Below, piece by piece: positions 7,203-9,989 of a DNA stretch of 9,989 nucleotides; position 1 is the stretch's first letter; each line of letters starts with the position of its first letter. A model generated the notes under the pieces. That model was given only the letters and a program-made list of their open reading frames with translations. It did not search any database and was not told the DNA's origin. A program made the position numbers and the translations under genes. The stretch comes from DSAR01 sp034437315. Lineage in GTDB: Bacteria; Chloroflexota; Anaerolineae; B4-G1. The stretch covers positions 1 through 9,989 of the forward strand of contig DAOTUC010000012.1 in assembly GCA_034437315.1 (NCBI GenBank), given 5' to 3'.

Positions 7203-7811
7203 ATGAATGCTTTATTCTCCACTTTCGGATTGGTTTTTCTGGCCGAGTTGGGCGATAAAACTCAACTGGCCGTGGTGACCCAAACGTGCAAATATCGACG
7301 TCCCTGGCCGGTTTTCCTGGGGGCCGCCCTGGGCCTGAGCGCCGTGACCGCCATCGGCGCCGCCGGTGGACGGTTACTGAGCCAATTGATCCCGCTTCAT
7401 GTTCTACAATTTGGCGCGGCGGCGGCGTTTGTGTTGATGGGCCTGCTCATCGGAAGAGAGGCCCACCAGGCCTGGTCGCGAGCGTCGGAAAGTGATTGTG
7501 ACGTGTTATGCCAGCCGGATGATCCGCTCGATAGATGTAAAGATTGGAAGATCCTGGGATCGACGCTGGGGCTGCTCTTCGTCGCCGAGATGGGGGATAA
7601 GACCCAGTTGGCCATCTTGAGTTTAGCCGGGAAATCACAAAATCCCTGGATGGTCTTCATAGGCGGCGCGTTGGCCCTGGTCGCGGTAACCGCGGTGGGC
7701 GTCGTTGGAGGGCAGGGATTGTGCAAAATTGTCCCGGAGCGCGTGCTGTTGTGGGTCTCCGCCGTCGCTTTTGTGCTCATGGGTCTCTTGATAGGCCACG
7801 GCGTCTTATAG
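7203..7811 (+). CDS. GDT1/TMEM165 (UPF0016) family cation transporter
   Basis: A 202-residue membrane protein made of two homologous halves of three helices each. Each half opens with the family hallmark: ELGDKT at residues 15-20 and EMGDKT at 129-134. Each half ends in the same wording, AFVLMGLLIG. Members of the family (yeast Gdt1, human TMEM165, Vibrio MneA, cyanobacterial Mnx) move Mn2+ or Ca2+ across membranes, usually against protons; the acidic residues of the two motifs form the ion site. Export of excess Mn2+ or Ca2+ is therefore the likely role, by homology. The linker between halves (about 84-118) is acidic and holds three cysteines (C99, C103, C112). The start is set by the family's N-terminal pattern. 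There is no ribosome site at normal distance (AAGGA at 7178-7182 is about 20 bases away), matching a leaderless message. The regulator gene follows after 16 bases. Confidence 0.93.
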   Translation: MNALFSTFGLVFLAELGDKTQLAVVTQTCKYRRPWPVFLGAALGLSAVTAIGAAGGRLLSQLIPLHVLQFGAAAAFVLMGLLIGREAHQAWSRASESDCDVLCQPDDPLDRCKDWKILGSTLGLLFVAEMGDKTQLAILSLAGKSQNPWMVFIGGALALVAVTAVGVVGGQGLCKIVPERVLLWVSAVAFVLMGLLIGHGVL

Positions 7812-7827
7812 TTTATCAGCATTGTTG

Positions 7828-9822
7828 ATGTTACCTTCAGTTTATCCTTACGATTACCAGATATTGAAAGCCGCTTGGGCCGCGTTTGTTGAGCATGGGG
7901 TTGAGAACGGCGCCGGCAATGACGTTGTGGATGCTGGCCTTGATCCGGCCGTTCTGCGCTCCTGGAGCGATTGCAGAGGGGCTGGCGTCGATCCATCTGT
8001 TGCTCCGCAATCCATACGCTGCTCGCGGGAGGAGTTAGAGCGGAAAAGGCACCGTTGTTTTGACCTGATCGCCGTCGCCCGCCCGTTTATGGAGGATGTG
8101 TACCAATTCTCCGGCGAGGCGGATATGATCGTGTATCTGGCCGACGAAGAGTTGTACGTCCTGGATTGGTTGGGGGATGAGGCGTTGCTACAGGATTTGG
8201 AGGACCTGGGGCTCGATTATGGCGCGTGCCTGGACGAGAGACGGGTGGGCACGAACGCGGCGGCTATTGCGATACGGGACGGCGCGCCGGTGCAAATCGT
8301 GGGCCCCGAACATTATTGTAAGCCTTTTCATGCTTTCACCGGCACCGCCGCGCCCATCCACGCGCCTGGCGGGCCGATGATGGGCATCTTTAGCATCGTC
8401 ACGTCAGAACCTAACAGCCACCCGCATACGCTGGGCATCGTTATGTCGGCGGCGCGGGCCATTGAGCATCTATTGCAGGCGGAATTGAGCCTCTCGGAGG
8501 CCCACCAACATCTGACGGAACTCCAATGGGCGTTGCAAGCGATGAGCAAGGGGATCATCTTCCTCTCGCCCAACGGCAAAGTGACCCACATCAACGACCA
8601 CGCCAGTGACATCCTGGATCTTCCAGGTCGGTTGGCGATGGGGCGACGGTTGGGAACGCTGATCGGACTTCCTATGGAGGTGGAGGTCGCGCTTGGTCAG
8701 CAGGCGTCAATGTCGGAGAAAGAGTTAATTTTCCGGGGGGATAACGGCGCTCGGCCGTGTCTGGTCAGCATAGATGTGTTGAAGGAGGGGGATCATCCGT
8801 TGGGCTTCATTATCACGCTGGAGCATGCGTCCAAGGTGCAACAGTTGGCCCAGCGCGTCGCGGGCACCAGGGCCCACTTTACCTTTGACGATATCCTGGG
8901 CCAGGATCCCGAGATGCGCCGTGTGCTCTATTATGCCCGCACCATTGCCCAGGGCGACTCGACTGTTCTGCTGTTAGGGGAAAGTGGGACAGGTAAAGAG
9001 TTGTTCGCACAGGCGATCCACAACGCGAGCCGACGGGCCGATAACGCCTTCGTCGCGATCAATTGCGCGGCCATCCCCCGGGAATTGGTGGCTAGCGAAT
9101 TATTTGGTTATGAGGGCGCTTTCGCCGCCGACGAAGATGGCCGACCCGGTAAGCTGGAATTGTCCAACGGCGGTACAATTTTCTTCGATAACATTGACGG
9201 GATGCCCCTTGATATGCAGGCCAGTCTGCTGCGCGTCATCGACACGCGGGAGATTTTCCGGTTGGGCGGGCAACGGGTGATCCCCTTGGACATCCGCATC
9301 ATCGCCGCCTCTAACCACGTAAATTTGGCCGACGAGGTGAAGAAGGGAAATTTCCGAGACGATCTGTTCTATCGCCTCCACGTCCTGACCCTGATGATTC
9401 CGCCTCTTAGAGAGCGGGGCAATGATATTTTGCTGCTAATCGCCCATCTGGTTGATGAATTCGGGCACAAGCTAAAGAAGAGCGTGAAAGTATCGTCAGA
9501 AGCGATGGGCGTCCTCCAATCCTATCATTGGCCGGGGAACTTGCGAGAATTGGAAAGCGTACTGGAACGGGCTATGTACATGGTGGAGGGTGAAGAGTTA
9601 ACGGCGGAACATCTGCCCCAGGAGTTGCGCTTGACGACCATTGGACATATCGACGAAAAAATTTTGACCCTTCGGGAAGCGGAGCGCCAGGCCATCATCC
9701 GCGCCGGTCGCGTGTTGCAGGGGAACGTCACCCGTATGGCCCAGGCCCTGGATATTGGGCGTACCACGCTATGGCGGAAGATGAAACGCTTCAAGCTATC
9801 CTCGGACTCCTTTAAGCGCTAA
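7828..9822 (+). CDS. AcoR-like GAF-PAS-AAA+-Fis transcriptional regulator with altered sigma-54 contact loop
   Basis: A 664-residue one-component regulator of the bacterial enhancer-binding type. Order: an N-terminal region (1-75), a GAF-like sensor (about 75-195), a PAS-like domain (about 232-330, GIIFLSPNGKVTHIND), an AAA+ domain (about 350-580) and a Fis-type helix-turn-helix (GNVTRMAQALDIGRTTLWRK from residue 632). Walker A GESGTGKE (384-391), the sensor I asparagine (AASN), the arginine-finger region FRDDLFYRL (from F509) and WPGNLREL are kept. Two key elements are not: the GAFTGA loop is GAFAAD (430-435) with one residue missing before it, and Walker B reads FFDNID with Asn455 in place of the catalytic glutamate. 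It should bind DNA and perhaps ATP, but open-complex activation with sigma-54 is doubtful. The ligand is unknown. ATG 7828 is chosen; two in-frame TTG codons at 7822 and 7825 are alternatives, and no ribosome site is clear. It may be read through from the transporter gene. Confidence 0.88.
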   Translation: MLPSVYPYDYQILKAAWAAFVEHGVENGAGNDVVDAGLDPAVLRSWSDCRGAGVDPSVAPQSIRCSREELERKRHRCFDLIAVARPFMEDVYQFSGEADMIVYLADEELYVLDWLGDEALLQDLEDLGLDYGACLDERRVGTNAAAIAIRDGAPVQIVGPEHYCKPFHAFTGTAAPIHAPGGPMMGIFSIVTSEPNSHPHTLGIVMSAARAIEHLLQAELSLSEAHQHLTELQWALQAMSKGIIFLSPNGKVTHINDHASDILDLPGRLAMGRRLGTLIGLPMEVEVALGQQASMSEKELIFRGDNGARPCLVSIDVLKEGDHPLGFIITLEHASKVQQLAQRVAGTRAHFTFDDILGQDPEMRRVLYYARTIAQGDSTVLLLGESGTGKELFAQAIHNASRRADNAFVAINCAAIPRELVASELFGYEGAFAADEDGRPGKLELSNGGTIFFDNIDGMPLDMQASLLRVIDTREIFRLGGQRVIPLDIRIIAASNHVNLADEVKKGNFRDDLFYRLHVLTLMIPPLRERGNDILLLIAHLVDEFGHKLKKSVKVSSEAMGVLQSYHWPGNLRELESVLERAMYMVEGEELTAEHLPQELRLTTIGHIDEKILTLREAERQAIIRAGRVLQGNVTRMAQALDIGRTTLWRKMKRFKLSSDSFKR

Positions 9823-9895
9823 GCGTGTGTTTGAAGATGCAGTAGAGGGAAACCTTGCGAAGGATCTGCGTCGCCTCACTTTCCTTTGTTGTTTA
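9823..9895. other. Intergenic spacer with a small inverted repeat
   Basis: No gene is seen in this stretch. The only structure is a short inverted repeat, CCTT-GCG-AAGG, at 9853-9863. It has only four base pairs, so it may be chance. Confidence 0.4.
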
Positions 9896-9948
9896 GGGCC
9901 TATCCCTGTGAATGAGTGTCGACTCAATCACCTTATGGGTAGGAGCCC
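9896..9948. repeat. Long imperfect hairpin downstream of the regulator gene
   Basis: The inner arms gtgaatgagt (9908-9917) and actcaatcac (9922-9931) pair at nine of ten positions around a GTCG loop. Outer arms 9896-9906 and 9937-9948 pair as GGG/CCC, CCTA/TAGG and CCC/GGG, interrupted by small bulges and an internal loop. About 19 base pairs form in 53 bases. No T-run follows, so it is not a standard intrinsic terminator. It could be an RNA-end stabiliser, a dispersed palindromic repeat or the end of a small mobile element. Confidence 0.55.
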
Positions 9949-9969
9949 AACCCCCGTTGGCCGTTTCTG

Positions 9970-9978
9970 TGCTAAAAT
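9970..9978 (+). promoter_or_regulatory. Possible extended -10 promoter pointing out of the window
   Basis: TGC followed by TAAAAT (9973-9978) fits an extended -10 element. No good -35 lies 17 bases upstream, which is tolerated for this type. It would drive a gene beginning after the window edge. Confidence 0.4.
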
Positions 9979-9989
9979 CGCCCAACAGG

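Noticed and set aside
7788..7812. TTGATA and TATAGT as a separate promoter for the regulator gene
   Set aside because: The spacing is only 13 bases, too short for a sigma-70 promoter; other -10 choices in range are poor.

Overview
The window is high-GC bacterial DNA with tightly packed genes. The gene families suggest a Chloroflexota (Anaerolineae-like) genome: tandem large membrane glycosyltransferases with C-terminal beta-rich domains, a remnant of an NHLM/NHLP-type peptide-export ABC transporter, and a short-form 6-phosphogluconate dehydrogenase. That placement is an inference from families, not a measured result.

Left block (1-5696, + strand): three consecutive genes about 3 and 8 bases apart, almost certainly one transcription unit for glycosylation at the cell surface. 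The first is only the 3' end of a protein made of two related beta-sandwich-like domains. The second and third are full-length tandem paralogues of the GT39/ArnT/PMT-like family (788 and 805 aa), and both end in the same kind of beta domain. The second gene carries a 70-bp array of ten heptamers and a 12-bp (EGAN) repeat; the third carries a 12-bp (VVGL) repeat inside a membrane helix.

Middle block (5705-7137, - strand): a decarboxylating 6-phosphogluconate dehydrogenase converges on the glycosyltransferase operon with an 8-bp gap. Upstream of it lies a badly decayed ABC exporter. Four blocks of the ancestral protein remain in colinear order but in three reading frames, separated by deletions, and the Walker A lysine is lost.

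Right block (7203-9822, + strand): a GDT1/TMEM165 (UPF0016) family cation transporter whose promoter sits so close to the ATG that the mRNA is probably leaderless. It is followed 16 bases later by an AcoR-like GAF-PAS-AAA+-Fis regulator. This regulator looks like a sigma-54 activator but has lost the GAFTGA loop and the Walker B glutamate, so it probably does not work as a classical sigma-54 activator. The last 167 bases hold a long imperfect hairpin and an extended -10 promoter pointing out of the window.

I did not find a clear new multi-gene system. The strongest unusual signals are the altered AAA+ regulator, the heptamer array translated inside a membrane enzyme, and the collapsed peptide exporter.
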